A DNA stretch of 64,000 nucleotides, taken from Monilinia fructicola (lineage: Eukaryota > Ascomycota > Leotiomycetes > Helotiales > Sclerotiniaceae). A program made the position numbers and the translations under genes. Where the stretch lies: assembly GCA_008692225.1 (NCBI GenBank), contig VICG01000006.1, positions 811,501 through 875,500 on the forward strand, in the 5' to 3' direction. Positions 1 to 10,860 of this stretch are shown here, in pieces (position 1 is the stretch's first letter; each line of letters opens with the position of its first letter). The notes under the pieces are model-generated. The model was given only the letters and a program-made list of their open reading frames with translations. It did not search any database and was not told the DNA's origin.

Positions 1-1139
1 GACTCAGACTAGCAGAATGTGCCGACTCAATACTCAGGTCAACTAAGAGTTCTGACACTAATATTCCATCAAACATCCAATCCAATGCTCTGCCTTCCCC
101 TCCCTCGACAAGCACCAAGGAAGAGCACGGAAGCACATACGTCATTGCCATGGATGAGCCCCTCGATCTAGACTCCGAAAACGAATCTCTCGATGCCTCA
201 CTCGCGACCTCCAAAATCTCAAAGCCTCTGCTATTTGCACCCCTTCCTCCTGACTCTCTATCCCCCCAAATAGCCTCTAACTCTTATTACAACTCTTATC
301 TTGATCCCATCACAAAGAACCTTGAATCCGAATCCGAATCCGAATCCGGATTTGAAAATGAAGCATTCCCCGTCATCGCTATGGATGAACCCTTGGACTC
401 AGATTCTGAAACCGAACCTCTTGATGCAAAGTCTTCCATTTCTTTTATGTCAAAACCTCCACTTAAACATGGATCTTTGGCTTCTCACTCCCAATCATCC
501 TTCCCATCAGATCTTGACATTAGTTTCTTCTCCAATATTCCACCTCGAGCCAAAGATCAATTGATAGATAAAAAGGGAGATAACAGAAATAGAAATACAC
601 ACGACGAGACATCTGATACAGCAATGGATGAAGAACTGGAAGTAGACGAACAATCTTCTCAGCCCAACAGACCAATTTCAGTCAGTTCACTAGCCTTGAG
701 AAAGATCACAACGCCCAATACACACCAGCTTGCCAGTGATATATCTCTTCATCACGTTGATATCAACACCGTCCCCAAACTAGGGGATCATCCAAACCTG
801 GACACCTCCAACCAAAACCCAAGACCAAAACCAAATGTTATACTCTACCCCGCGCACCCCACAGGTCCATATCAAGAATTCGATATTTCGGAGTTTTTCT
901 CCTCGCCACCCGTGCTCTCCCCGCCATCTCCCTCCCAATCTCGAGACGGACCACAAACCAATTCTCACCCAACCAACAACAACACAACGAGCCATACCAT
1001 CTCTGTGCTCTTGCAACAGCAACAGCAACAATTATACCAACACCACAACCAAGAGATAGAAATCGATATGATGGATCTCTCGGGCTTTTTCTCTTCCGGA
1101 TCGTCGCTGCATGAATCGCCGCCGTTATCACAAAGCTGA
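1..1139 (+). CDS. Low-complexity protein, 3' part of a larger gene (5' end outside window)
   Basis: I do not recognise a family. The frame ending at the TGA at 1137-1139 stays open to the left edge, so the ATG at 150 is probably internal and the gene starts before the window. The visible part is rich in Ser, Pro, Asn and acidic residues and looks disordered. It carries a degenerate repeat: VIAMDEPLD at about 141-195 and again at 372-428, then a weaker AMDEELEVDE near 624, spaced about 77-83 residues. A motif of the type hydrophobic-D-I/L-S-x-FFS occurs three times (about 505-545, 876-911 and 1071-1103). A run of six Gln lies near 1014-1032. No catalytic motif, membrane segment or DNA-binding domain is visible. 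It could be a regulatory or scaffold protein, but the sequence does not show which. Confidence 0.6.
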   Translation, partial: LRLAECADSILRSTKSSDTNIPSNIQSNALPSPPSTSTKEEHGSTYVIAMDEPLDLDSENESLDASLATSKISKPLLFAPLPPDSLSPQIASNSYYNSYLDPITKNLESESESESGFENEAFPVIAMDEPLDSDSETEPLDAKSSISFMSKPPLKHGSLASHSQSSFPSDLDISFFSNIPPRAKDQLIDKKGDNRNRNTHDETSDTAMDEELEVDEQSSQPNRPISVSSLALRKITTPNTHQLASDISLHHVDINTVPKLGDHPNLDTSNQNPRPKPNVILYPAHPTGPYQEFDISEFFSSPPVLSPPSPSQSRDGPQTNSHPTNNNTTSHTISVLLQQQQQQLYQHHNQEIEIDMMDLSGFFSSGSSLHESPPLSQS

Positions 1140-2353
1140 CATGAGGAATCAACGAGGAGAATAATTTTGATCCCTCATCTCTGCAGGGAAGTTTCTCAAT
1201 GCGCGGGGAGGGAAGTGGGGTTCAGAATGTTGGGAATTGGATATCCTTCCTTGATCGTCATCTGTATCCGTTTGAGGACATACTCGTGTTTCTTTCTGTT
1301 CTTTCTGTTCTTTCTTTCTTTCTTTCTTTCTTTCTCTCTCTCCCTCTCTCTCTTTCTTTACCTTTGCGTTTGCGTTTGCGTTTGCTCTTTCTGCGTCGTA
1401 TCTGTCACTTGAGAGTACCTAGCTACGTAGCGTCAGACAGAGTCTTAGCTACTTGGGTTCCTGGAGTTTTGTAGGTTACGCACGGGAGGGATGCATCCAT
1501 GTGTTGATTGATCCCTCATCTCTGAATCGCATAGAATAAAGCCTCCGAGGCCCTGCTGATCGTACTTGGAGATGCCAGATACTAGATACGCCCGTTACCC
1601 GGTAGATGGTGGGCTGGATCATCATCGATCAAGGAAGATACTTTACATGCTGCTGGTCGCTAGGGTCAAGGAGCGAATGATCGGATCACAGATTTCGGAG
1701 ACATCATGATGAATTTAACAGTCTTTCTGATATGTTATTACACATAGATCTAATATGTAAATATAATTTTTTTCCATCCTGGAAGGGAGAAGCCAGCGAG
1801 GTAAATTCTCGGTTTCACCCAAAGAACACCATGACTGCTTCTTTCCCCCTCCACCTTCTTGTATAAAGAGTTGAGATTTATCTTGCTTTTGACTGCACAT
1901 CATGTGTCCCATTACACCATGCATCGTGAATTCCAGGTGCAGAACCCGCTCGCTCGCTCCTTCAAACGCCATGCTGCAAGTAAATACCACTGCACCCAAC
2001 CATCCAGAGCCCAGCCTCCCGAGCCTCAAAACGCCATCATCGAGTTCTCGACATCGTGGAACCTGTGCTGCAAAGTACAGGTCTACAATCTCAACGAGAA
2101 ACTGGATATAAAATTTTATTATGTAAATCGTAACAGTGAACAAAGGAAATTGAAACTCTACGCCCAAGCAGCAAGTTGAATGAAAATGCCAGCGGGCAAG
2201 TTGGTTCAACTACTAGCCGAGACCTTGATACCCATAATCCGCCATCATAATGTGATGTGCCACCGCACGGGTATCATAACATGCTTGAACAAAGGAAAAA
2301 TGTATTTGGATGATGCGGGACCGTCTGTTGCACAAATTTCATCGGGAAGATGA
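1140..2353. other. Intergenic spacer between gene ends
   Basis: This spacer holds the 3' flanks of the left-edge gene and of the minus-strand PPR gene. A pyrimidine-rich TTTC/CTCT tract lies at about 1303-1365, followed by three TTTGCG units. Open frames here, including a 164-codon minus frame at 1715-2209, have no recognisable protein character. Confidence 0.6.
1303..1365 (+). repeat. Pyrimidine microsatellite (TTTC/TCTC)
   Basis: This is a run of TTTC units grading into TCTC units with no purine interruption over about 60 bases. Confidence 0.8.
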
Positions 2354-5300
2354 TTAACAAACTTGAGAAGTTTCAGTCTGCCCACCACCGAGCAATTCCA
2401 AAATCTTGTTGGAAACGGCTCCTGGGTATCCTCTACTCAGCATCTCTTGCACAACATTCTTTGCGCTTTCTCTATCCTCAACGGCAAGATAAGCACGAGT
2501 CATAGCCTCGTATGTACTTGGTTCTCTCTTTTCTCTACCGACAGCTGCGAATATGGATACACTCTTTTCGATGTTGCGCTCATTCGCCCATCCATGAATA
2601 AGAGTATTGGCGATGTATGGAGTCATGGTAACACCTCGCGCAGACATATCAGAGAGAACTGATTCGGTATCGGCAACGTTATGATTGGCAACCATAGATT
2701 CAAACAAAGCTTGATAAAGACATGCTTGAGGACGGATGGAAGGATCTGCCATGACGGAATCAAAGACCTTTCGGGCACCTTCCATATCATGCATAACACA
2801 ACCCTTGGCGTGAATCAATGAAGAATAGTGAACAGCATCTGGCTTCTCGCCGTTGCTACGGATGATATCGAGAATAGCTTCAGCAGCCGACATGTTAACA
2901 GGTTCGAGGGTAGCGTGGGTATCAACAAGCAACTTGTAGGTATGATTTGTTGGCTGGATACCCTTAGATTTCATTCGTTCGTAGTATGCGAGGACCTTGC
3001 TCTTGTCACGCTTGGTAGTGAGGAAGAATTGCATCAAGCTGTTGTATGGAGCAGGTCGAGCCTTATAGTTTGGCATAGATTCCATCTCTTCAAACAGCTC
3101 TTCCGCAAATTTCTCATCGCTAACACGGCAAAGTGCATTGACGATAGTACCATAAGTGACACTAGTTGGTCGAATGCCCAGAGCACGCATTTCGGCAAAA
3201 TAGAAGAGACAATCATCAATACGACGAGCCTTTCCAAGTTTACCGATCAGAGCATTGTACAAGAAGGATGAAGGTTCAACACCCTCGGTCTTAGCACGAT
3301 GGAAGATCTTGACAGCTTCGGAAGCTTCGTCAAAAGTCTTGGTCGACTCCTTCAAAGTTGTGATGTAAAGACCGAAAGTATTGGCTGTCGGTGCAGCGCC
3401 CATGTCGAGAAGCTCTTGATGGTACTGAGCAGCGAGATTGCGGTTGCCAAGAGTTAAGCAAGCACCAACCATAGCATCAAGAATTGAAACCCAACCATAT
3501 CGAACAATGGGGTATTGGACAAGCAGAGGCACATCAGATCGTGCCATACCAAGGACATCATTGACCACGTTCATTCGCTCCTCTCGTGCAGCTGCAGAGA
3601 TTAGTTTGGCATAGGTGATGTATCTTGGGTGGCGACCAGCACGGCGCATATTTCTAAATCTAGCCAAGGCATCATTGAGTTTAGATCCCTTAGCACGACC
3701 AGCTCCTCTCTCGAGCTCATCGGCGATCAGAGCCGAGCCCTTGAAATCGGTAGAAGCAGCATATGGGTCAAATGTGTCTTCGAATATAGGTGGTGCGACA
3801 TATACTGCAGGTTGGAAGCTTTGCTGATACATAGCTTCCGCCACTGCTGCATCACGAGGATCAACTATACCATGTGACTTCATGAATCGGGCAATGAACT
3901 CAGTACCCTCTTCAATCTCATCAGCTAGGTGAGAATTGGCATCTGTAGCGGATTCCCTGATTCTAGAGAACATATGTTCAGATTGAGTAAGACCCTCAAG
4001 AACTTGTCCAGAACCAATCATTGCAACGGCGAACATGGTAGTTGGTTCAATGAAAGCAGATGATACAGGCATTTCAGCGGCAGTAAGTATCGCCCAGTAT
4101 CTTTGAGCTGATGCAACATCACCACTGCGGACACTCAAAGCCAGCAACGCCATGGTTGGCTTGGCAATTGCGGGGTCAGGGTTGATATGAGAGAAAGCGG
4201 CGACGGCAACTGATCTGTCTCCCTTATCGGCAGCACGCATAGAGATGTTGCTCATCACCGTTGACTTGGTGGCTGCTTGAAGACCTTCAGCCCAGCTAAG
4301 AGCTTCAGTCAACATGTTGCGCTCCAACAGACCCTGAACGAAACCTTGGCCAATAAGTACGTCCCGGAACGCTTCAATATTTTCTCCATATCCTTCAATG
4401 ATTCTATCATAAAACTTCATGGCGCCCTCCATTTTATCGGAAGTAACGTATGCTTTGACAATAGAAGCGTAAACTTGTGCGTCTTGACGATCGGATAATT
4501 GAAGTTTGCCACTGTCATCTGCGACAGCGAGCTCCTTGTACTCATTGTAACATTCGACCGCACTGCTCAAATCACCTGATTTAGTGAAACCGTTGATCAT
4601 GGGTGGAAATGTAGCAGCCAATGGTACAACCTTGTTGGTCTCCATATGTTCATACAATCGTACCATATCTGGAACGCGACCGGCATCAGCGCAGGCGGAT
4701 ATGAGCTGATGATAAGTCTCTGCTGGGAATGATCTATCTGTGTGGTACGAGATTGATGCATCAAACAACCTAACAGCAAGATCTAGTCTGTCATCTTCGG
4801 CAAGGATAGCAAACTCTAGTTCGTTGGAAGCAAACATAAATTTTCCAGGCTCTTCCATTCCACCAAATCTCACACGTTTCTCTTCCAATGCTTGTTTCAA
4901 CGAAGTTACCGTCATGGATCGAGCAGCAATCAACTTGATGAGTGTGCTATACGTGGTGGTATCGGGTAGCACCTTTCGTCTAAGCATGTCGGAATAGACA
5001 TCAAGAGCTTTTGGGACAACCTGAATCTGATCAACGGGTAGATGAATTGCGGCATCAAGAAGGGCATTGTATGCAGCTGCTGTTGGTTTGATACCCCCGA
5101 CAAGCATTGCCTCAAAGACAGCAGGGATCTCTGCATGTCTGCCACTTTCCGCAAGTTTGGTAAGATGTTCGGCATAGCTTAATGATTGAAGGTCGGAAGT
5201 TGAGGTGACGGATGTGGCAGAGCTCACAGGTGATCGTGACCGTTCTGATTTCTCGAAGTTGGTCTCGATTGTAAGTGCAGGTGATTGCACTGGCGCAATA

Positions 5301-5899
5301 GGAGGAGTTGGTACACGCGCGGCCACCACACTCAATTCTGCCTCAAACGCAGCTTGATCCTCTCTCGATTGAATCTCCTTCTCAATAGCCGCATCGATTT
5401 TTGCCAGAGCGGCTTCCTCCTCGGCCTCGAAATGAACTTGTTTGATATCATCTACCGCGCTCGTGCTGTATGTCCTCTCGGCTGGCTTAGGGGCATCGTT
5501 CGCCGCATCACCAGCCACAACGTTACTCTTTCCCTCTCCATCTACCTGGATGGAAGCTGGCTTCCATTCGATACACTTTGGAAATTGAGCTTTCTTCTCC
5601 TCCTTTGCGAGTTCATTTGCCTTCCAGGCATCCGAAAATATTTCTAATCCTTCTGGTTTGTCCTGGACCACAGTTGTCCCAGTGGAATTGGAGGTTGTAT
5701 GAAAAGCATTTTGAAAAGTGTAAGAAGGTAAATGACCGAGTTTACTAGTGCGACGATTTAATCCGCGACCAGGTCGATTTTGATGTGCTAGGGTTTGAGG
5801 ATGAGTTGCGGCAACGACTGATTGAGCGTAGCCGTGAGTAACCGATTTTGCGAATCCTTGACGTGCAAGATTCGAATAGAGATTATTGTAGATGGGCAT
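2354..5899 (-). CDS. Mitochondrial pentatricopeptide repeat (PPR) protein, CYA5/Pet309-like
   Basis: The gene is a single 1181-codon frame. The N-terminus is rich in Arg, Gln, Ser and aromatic residues with almost no acid in the first 50 residues, which fits a mitochondrial presequence. Residues of about 230-330 and 800-1170 contain many 35-residue helical pairs of PPR type, with the pattern TYNALI...G-x-x-P-T-x-x-TY and tails such as MKSKGIQPTNHTYKLLVDTH. PPR proteins bind organellar RNA. Long ascomycete members of this kind include Neurospora CYA-5 and yeast Pet309, which act on COX1 mRNA. Assignment to that exact orthologue group is inference from length, repeat layout and predicted location. 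The first ATG is used because it gives the best presequence. A candidate intron in the 5' leader lies at 5940-6077. Confidence 0.85.
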   Translation of the reverse strand: MPIYNNLYSNLARQGFAKSVTHGYAQSVVAATHPQTLAHQNRPGRGLNRRTSKLGHLPSYTFQNAFHTTSNSTGTTVVQDKPEGLEIFSDAWKANELAKEEKKAQFPKCIEWKPASIQVDGEGKSNVVAGDAANDAPKPAERTYSTSAVDDIKQVHFEAEEEAALAKIDAAIEKEIQSREDQAAFEAELSVVAARVPTPPIAPVQSPALTIETNFEKSERSRSPVSSATSVTSTSDLQSLSYAEHLTKLAESGRHAEIPAVFEAMLVGGIKPTAAAYNALLDAAIHLPVDQIQVVPKALDVYSDMLRRKVLPDTTTYSTLIKLIAARSMTVTSLKQALEEKRVRFGGMEEPGKFMFASNELEFAILAEDDRLDLAVRLFDASISYHTDRSFPAETYHQLISACADAGRVPDMVRLYEHMETNKVVPLAATFPPMINGFTKSGDLSSAVECYNEYKELAVADDSGKLQLSDRQDAQVYASIVKAYVTSDKMEGAMKFYDRIIEGYGENIEAFRDVLIGQGFVQGLLERNMLTEALSWAEGLQAATKSTVMSNISMRAADKGDRSVAVAAFSHINPDPAIAKPTMALLALSVRSGDVASAQRYWAILTAAEMPVSSAFIEPTTMFAVAMIGSGQVLEGLTQSEHMFSRIRESATDANSHLADEIEEGTEFIARFMKSHGIVDPRDAAVAEAMYQQSFQPAVYVAPPIFEDTFDPYAASTDFKGSALIADELERGAGRAKGSKLNDALARFRNMRRAGRHPRYITYAKLISAAAREERMNVVNDVLGMARSDVPLLVQYPIVRYGWVSILDAMVGACLTLGNRNLAAQYHQELLDMGAAPTANTFGLYITTLKESTKTFDEASEAVKIFHRAKTEGVEPSSFLYNALIGKLGKARRIDDCLFYFAEMRALGIRPTSVTYGTIVNALCRVSDEKFAEELFEEMESMPNYKARPAPYNSLMQFFLTTKRDKSKVLAYYERMKSKGIQPTNHTYKLLVDTHATLEPVNMSAAEAILDIIRSNGEKPDAVHYSSLIHAKGCVMHDMEGARKVFDSVMADPSIRPQACLYQALFESMVANHNVADTESVLSDMSARGVTMTPYIANTLIHGWANERNIEKSVSIFAAVGREKREPSTYEAMTRAYLAVEDRESAKNVVQEMLSRGYPGAVSNKILELLGGGQTETSQVC

Positions 5900-5939
5900 T
5901 TAGGGATGGTTTGACCTCTCAGGATTGATTGAGAGGAGA

Positions 5940-6077
5940 CTATGAAGAGTAAATGTCAGCTTCTATGTTCATACGAATGTAGAACCTCCCTTGCAGAATA
6001 TTGGGCGAAAGAAGCAAAGCAAAGTCATATATGACTCAGAGGATATGAATGGGAAAAGAGCCCAAGAAAAAACTTAC
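5940..6077 (-). other. Candidate intron in the 5' leader of the PPR gene
   Basis: On the minus strand a GTAAGTT donor begins at 6077. A GCTGAC branch-like site lies near 5955 and a CATAG acceptor ends at 5940, 41 nt upstream of the start codon. Size and signals match the coding introns in this window. There is no protein-level check because it lies in untranslated sequence. Confidence 0.45.
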
Positions 6078-6604
6078 TTCAAGATCTCAATAATTCAATG
6101 ATTGCAGGTTCATTTGACAGCTTGACTGTCAAACAAACGCGCTGTTTGAATTTTTGTTTGGAAGAAAAGGTAAAGAAAGTAAGTGACTTGGGATTTCTTT
6201 GATATTCGCAGTTCAATGAAAGTTCAAGAATTCCCAACTCCCTTCTGAACGAATTTGAACGAGTGGCGTAACTGAATTGTAAGATTGAATTACAAAAACC
6301 TGACGATTGGTATGATGTATGTGTGTGTAGAGATAGATGAGTAGGTAAGTAGGTAAGTATGTATGTATGTATGTTTGAGTGAAAGGTATTCAATGTATTC
6401 AAGTCTGAGTCGAAGTTGAAGGAAGTATGTAACTCAAGTCAGATAAATGATTGTTGTAAGACTTATCATTACTTTAATTATCTTACTCTTTTCCTTTCCC
6501 ACTAGGGTAAGATTAACCTTGGAAGGCTCGGAAGGTTCTCAAATGGATGACGAATTGATTTTGATACTCGACTCTGTATTTCAAATTTGGGTGGATGGTG
6601 GGTG

Positions 6605-6862
6605 GGTGAGCGAGTGAGTTGAGTGAGTGAGTGAGTGGATAGATGGATGATGGATGGATGGATGGATGGATATGGATGGATATGGATGCCTTTGGATGAT
6701 CAACTTCACATGCAGGAGGAGAAGACGGGATGGATGGATGGATGGATGGATGGATGGATGGATGGATGGATGGATGGATGGGGGGTATCGGTATTGATTG
6801 GTATTGGTATTGGTATGGGTATGGATATGGGTATGGATATGGGTATGGATATGGGTATGGTA
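6605..6862 (+). repeat. Tandem repeats GAGT, GGAT and GGTATGGATAT
   Basis: GAGT units (about 6605-6635) are followed by two GGAT tracts (about 6640-6680 and 6728-6781). The last tract passes into a G/A/T-rich minisatellite of GGTATGGATAT-like units up to about 6862. Long apparent frames across it are artefacts of periodicity. Confidence 0.9.
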
Positions 6863-7436
6863 GGTACTAGGTAGGAGGACTCCGGAGGAGGTAGAATACT
6901 GTGATATGAATGAAGTAATTGAAATTTACTCAAATACAATAATGATAAATCAAAACGAATACAACTCGGACAAGCAAAGAAGATTGGATTGGATTGGACT
7001 GGATTAGACTGAATTGAACTGAATCAGTTAATTCACATTCACACATTCACATTCACATTCACTCTCTTCACCACTCAATTCAAAATTTCTGATATCAGGG
7101 TAGATTTATTAGACACGCGCGTCAGATTTCCTCCCCCCGTTTCTTTCGCGACGGAGGAAGAAAAAAAAAAAAGAAATGCATTATCAATGGGCGATAATCT
7201 TTCGGCATAGTTTATATAAAAGATGACTCTTAATCCCGCACCAATGCTTATATAATCCTCTCATCCCGGTATCGCCCTGGTCATCCAAGCCATTGAGGTA
7301 AAGCTCTGAAATCTCTACAGAGTAAATGCAAAGAACGCGGGTCTCTTTCTAGCGCTGCTCCATAAAACGCGAGAGAGATGATTTTGATTGGTCAATTCGT
7401 TTCAATTATTTATTCCCGTTTTCTTTCATGCTCGAC

Positions 7437-7463
7437 GGACAGACGGACGGACGGACGGACGGA
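7437..7463 (+). repeat. GGAC microsatellite
   Basis: The tract holds about six GGAC units, followed at about 7488-7515 by three ATTCGTCTA-like units. Confidence 0.8.
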
Positions 7464-8688
7464 TGAACGCGGATTTAAGGTCGAAAGGTCTAATTCGTCT
7501 AATTCGTCTAATTCGTATATGACCTCGGGAGGTACTGTATCTACCTACTAGGTAGGGTATAATACATGTCTCCCTCCTTAGCCCTGGAGGTATCAACAAT
7601 CCAACGTCAGCTTCACGGGAATCGGAAAATAGAATAATCCGTTTCGTAGGTTGGTTGGTGACTCGGGACCGTTCGGTTATATAGATGATGATATTAGTAG
7701 ATCTCATATATACTGCACGGTACTCTGAACCTATGGATGTACAATATCCAGATATCTAGATCCATGAATCCTAATAATAAATATATCAAGGAGGAAGAAG
7801 AAAACGCTCAAGAGATACAAGTAGATACCTAGATAGGTGCATAAAATCATTACAGACTAGTAGAGTCTCTACGGAGTACAATAATAACTCATTAGGACTG
7901 GTACGGTGTTCAAAAATGAAACGTCTCGACTCTCGACTCTCTCGATGGATCTCTCACCCGGACTGGTTCTCTCCATCATCAGCTTCAGCTTCAGCTTCAG
8001 ACTCAAATCACTTCACGAGGTATATCTTCTATGTACAGTACCTACTAACTATGTAAGTAGTTAGTAACTTATAGTACCTAGTAAGGACCTACCTAGTACG
8101 TACCTGGGTAGACTTTCAACTTCCCATCATGACTTTTGAAGTTTGATACTTACTGTACAGTATAGCAATCAAAATAACCCACATACCCGCCATGTGTATC
8201 GTAACCAGAGTAGAGGATCGATCAATTGATGGGACTGTACAGTCTGTACTGTATCTACTAGCCATGGATGTATACTCCGTACAGTACAGTAGTACTCTGT
8301 ACTTACAGTATGTACTATGTACGGTACTCACAGTTGAACTCAAATTTTGTGGGAACCACATGGAACCAAATAGAAATCTGTACTACTGTACAGTATATGC
8401 AGAAAGAGAAAAACTCCATAATTACAGTAAAGTCATCTCTCAGCCGTGAGACCAGTCAGCATTGATTTTTACTACTAGTACGTACGCAGTACAATACAGT
8501 AGAGATAGGTATGCACGTGTATCGGGAGTATGGATATCCATTACTGTACTGTATGTATATGGATACCTCCAGCTAGTCCTTATACAGTAATAAGTAGTAC
8601 AGCAATACAACCTGCATCAACCCTCCTCTCTACTCCACAGAAGAGAGAGAAAAAAAAGAAGAGAAAAAACCGATTTAGAATTACAGTA

Positions 8689-8940
8689 CTTGCTGTTGTT
8701 TTGGGTCTATGCCGAAATAAAAAATCTATAAAATAATATATATTTTAAATTCTTTTTTATATATTATAAAACTTTAATATTTAAGAGTTAAAATATACTA
8801 AACGTTTATTTTTCAACTTGAAAATACTATAAAGCATTATTTATAATTTTTAATGGATTCATTGATTTATTATAATTTTTTAAAATAAATTCTATTTTCA
8901 GTTGATTTTTATCCCAGCATAAACCCAAAACGACATCAAG
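8689..8940. mobile_element. MITE-like element with 37/38-bp terminal inverted repeats and TA duplication
   Basis: The left terminus (8689-8726, beginning CTTGCTGTTGTTTTGGG) and the right terminus (8904-8940) are inverted repeats. When the right end is reverse-complemented the two match at most positions, and most differences are transitions. TA flanks both sides (8687-8688 and 8941-8942). The interior of about 177 bp is extremely AT-rich and holds no usable frame. Small size, long inverted repeats, TA target duplication and no transposase define a non-autonomous element. TA duplication is the hallmark of the Tc1/mariner superfamily, so that is the likely source of mobilisation. The transition bias could reflect RIP, but that is inference. 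Confidence 0.8.
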
Positions 8941-9345
8941 TACTACTGTATAAAGTACATATACTAGTATAAACTCCCCTCTTTAATGTGGGGTCCAAAA
9001 CCTTAGATAATCAAATCCCCCATTCTCGGTACATCGGCTAAATATCGGATTCTTTTGCTTACGGGATCCTGTGCCTCATGCGATGGAGTACCTGTATTGT
9101 ATGATTGTCACGTTCACCTTCAATAATGCTATCTGATCCCAGCTTACTCATCATACATCCATCATACTCTGTACATTCACATCATCTTATCCCACCACCC
9201 TCAGCTTAGTCATCATTATACACAGGTATCCAAACATACCCACCCATCCTTGCCCGCATCAACACACCCGCTGACCACAGCACCCAGTCCAGCCCAGTCC
9301 CATCCAATCCCATCTCGACCATCCAGCACCCAAGAACCTCGCAGC

Positions 9346-10860
9346 ATGACCACACAAACCACTGCCGTATCGGCTCCGGGCAAGGTTGTCTTAGCAGGAG
9401 GCTATCTGGTGTTGGATCGTGAATATACCGCGCTGGTATTTGGTCTGAGTGCCCGGATTCACGTGCTGGTCCAAGACATCGACACAAGCTCCGGCGTGCA
9501 ATTATCCGAGATCATCGTCAAGAGTCCCCAGTTCAGGGCGGCCGCTTGGAACTATGGGTATCATTTGACCAAAGAAGATGGCGGCATTGAAGTGACACAA
9601 CTACATGGGTGAGATATATTTCTCGTTGAGAGGGGGTGCAGACCCCTCCTACTCGAGGCCTGCCCCTGTTCAAGTGCTGCATCTCACCTTCGACCACGGT
9701 CACGTGTGATGTTATATTCATTGCCATGTCGCGAGCATACCTCCCTTGAATGGACCTACTAATCCCACCCCATATCTAGCTCGACGTCCAATCCACCCCC
9801 GCGAAATCCCTTTGTGGAAACCGCCCTCCTCTACGCCCTCACCTACATATCCAGCGTCCTCCCCACGCCCACCATCAAGCCAACCTCCATCACCATCCTC
9901 GCCGACAAAGACTACTACTCCAACCCCTCCACCACGCCCATCGCCCCCGACGCCCCCCACCAGTTCCTCGACTTCGGCGTGCGCCTCCAAGACGCCCACA
10001 AAACCGGCCTCGGTTCCTCCGCCGCCCTCGTAACCGCCTTCACCGGCGCCCTCCTCACCCACTACCTCCCCCCCACCCAATTCTCCCTCGCGACCCCCGA
10101 CGGCCAATCCCGCCTGCACAACCTCGCCCAAGCCGCGCACTGCGCCGCCCAAGGAAAAGTCGGCTCAGGCTTCGACATCGCCACGGCCGTCTACGGCACC
10201 TCGCTCTACCGCCGCTTCTCCCCGACCCTGCTCTCCGCCCTCGGCGAACCCGGCACCCCCGCCTTCGCCACCCGCCTCAAGTCCTCGGTCCAAGACACCG
10301 CCCCCCAAAGATGGGACGCCCAGATCGCCCAAGGCAAGATCGCCCTCCCCCCCGGCACCGCCCTCGTCATGTGCGACGTGGACTGCGGTTCCCAAACCGT
10401 CGGCATGGTCAAGAGGGTCCTCGAGTGGCGGGCGCGCGACCCCGTCGCCGCCAAGTCCCTCTGGGACGAGCTGCACGCCCGCAATGAAAGGTTGGCCGAG
10501 CTCCTCTCCTCGAACGACGTCGTTGCCGCCGCCGACGCGTTCGCCGCCATCCGGGAGAAGCTCAGGGAGATGGGCGCGCGGTCCGACGTGCCCATCGAAC
10601 CCGAAGCGCAGACCAGGCTTCTCGATGCCGTGACGGCGAAGGTCGAGGGGGTGGTGGGCGGTGTGGTGCCCGGGGCGGGCGGCTACGATGCAGTTGTGCT
10701 GCTGGTGAAAGATGACGAGGAAACCACGGCGGACATCAAGAAGTTCCTGGCGGAATGGAGCGCGGAGCAGGGAAGCAACGTGAAGCTGTTAGGAGTCAAA
10801 GGGGAGATGGAGGGTGCGAGGCTGGAGGATGCGAGGTTGTATGGACGCCTGCACTGCTAG
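9346..10860 (+). CDS. ERG8: Phosphomevalonate kinase
   Basis: The enzyme phosphorylates 5-phosphomevalonate to 5-diphosphomevalonate in the mevalonate route to sterols and other isoprenoids. Exons are 9346-9608 and 9780-10860, giving 447 aa, close to the size of yeast Erg8. The intron has a GTGAGA donor, a CTACTAAT branch site and a CTAG acceptor. It joins ...THLHG-like exon 1 sequence to ...NPFVETALLYALTY in frame. The protein starts MTTQTTAVSAPGKVVLAGGY, the GHMP-kinase N-terminal signature. The ATP-binding loop KTGLGSSAAL is at residues 162-171, and a glycine-rich GAGGYDAVVLLV segment lies near the C-terminus. An upstream in-frame ATG at 9250 is rejected because the added 32 residues are non-conserved Pro/Ser/Thr-rich. 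Exon 2 has markedly C-ending codons over about 9820-10560. Confidence 0.95.

Larger units (their letters stand above)
5900..9345. other. Repeat-rich divergent intergenic region
   Basis: About 3.4 kb separates the divergent PPR and ERG8 genes. It contains several microsatellites, many GTACAGTAC-like palindromes between 8030 and 8600, two TACTCCGTA sites (7870, 8273) and the MITE at 8689-8940. No frame in it resembles a protein. Confidence 0.6.

Noticed and set aside
1715..2209. 164-codon minus-strand open frame
   Set aside because: No family motifs, unusual composition and overlap with presumed 3' untranslated regions; judged a chance frame.
8192..8465. Plus-strand frames of 65-85 codons around the palindrome field
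   Set aside because: Tyr/Ser/Val-rich translations of GTACAGTAC repeats; no coding signature.
9718..10595. Long minus-strand frames opposite ERG8 exon 2
   Set aside because: They are antisense shadows caused by the C-ending codons of ERG8; composition is Gly/Glu-rich without motifs.
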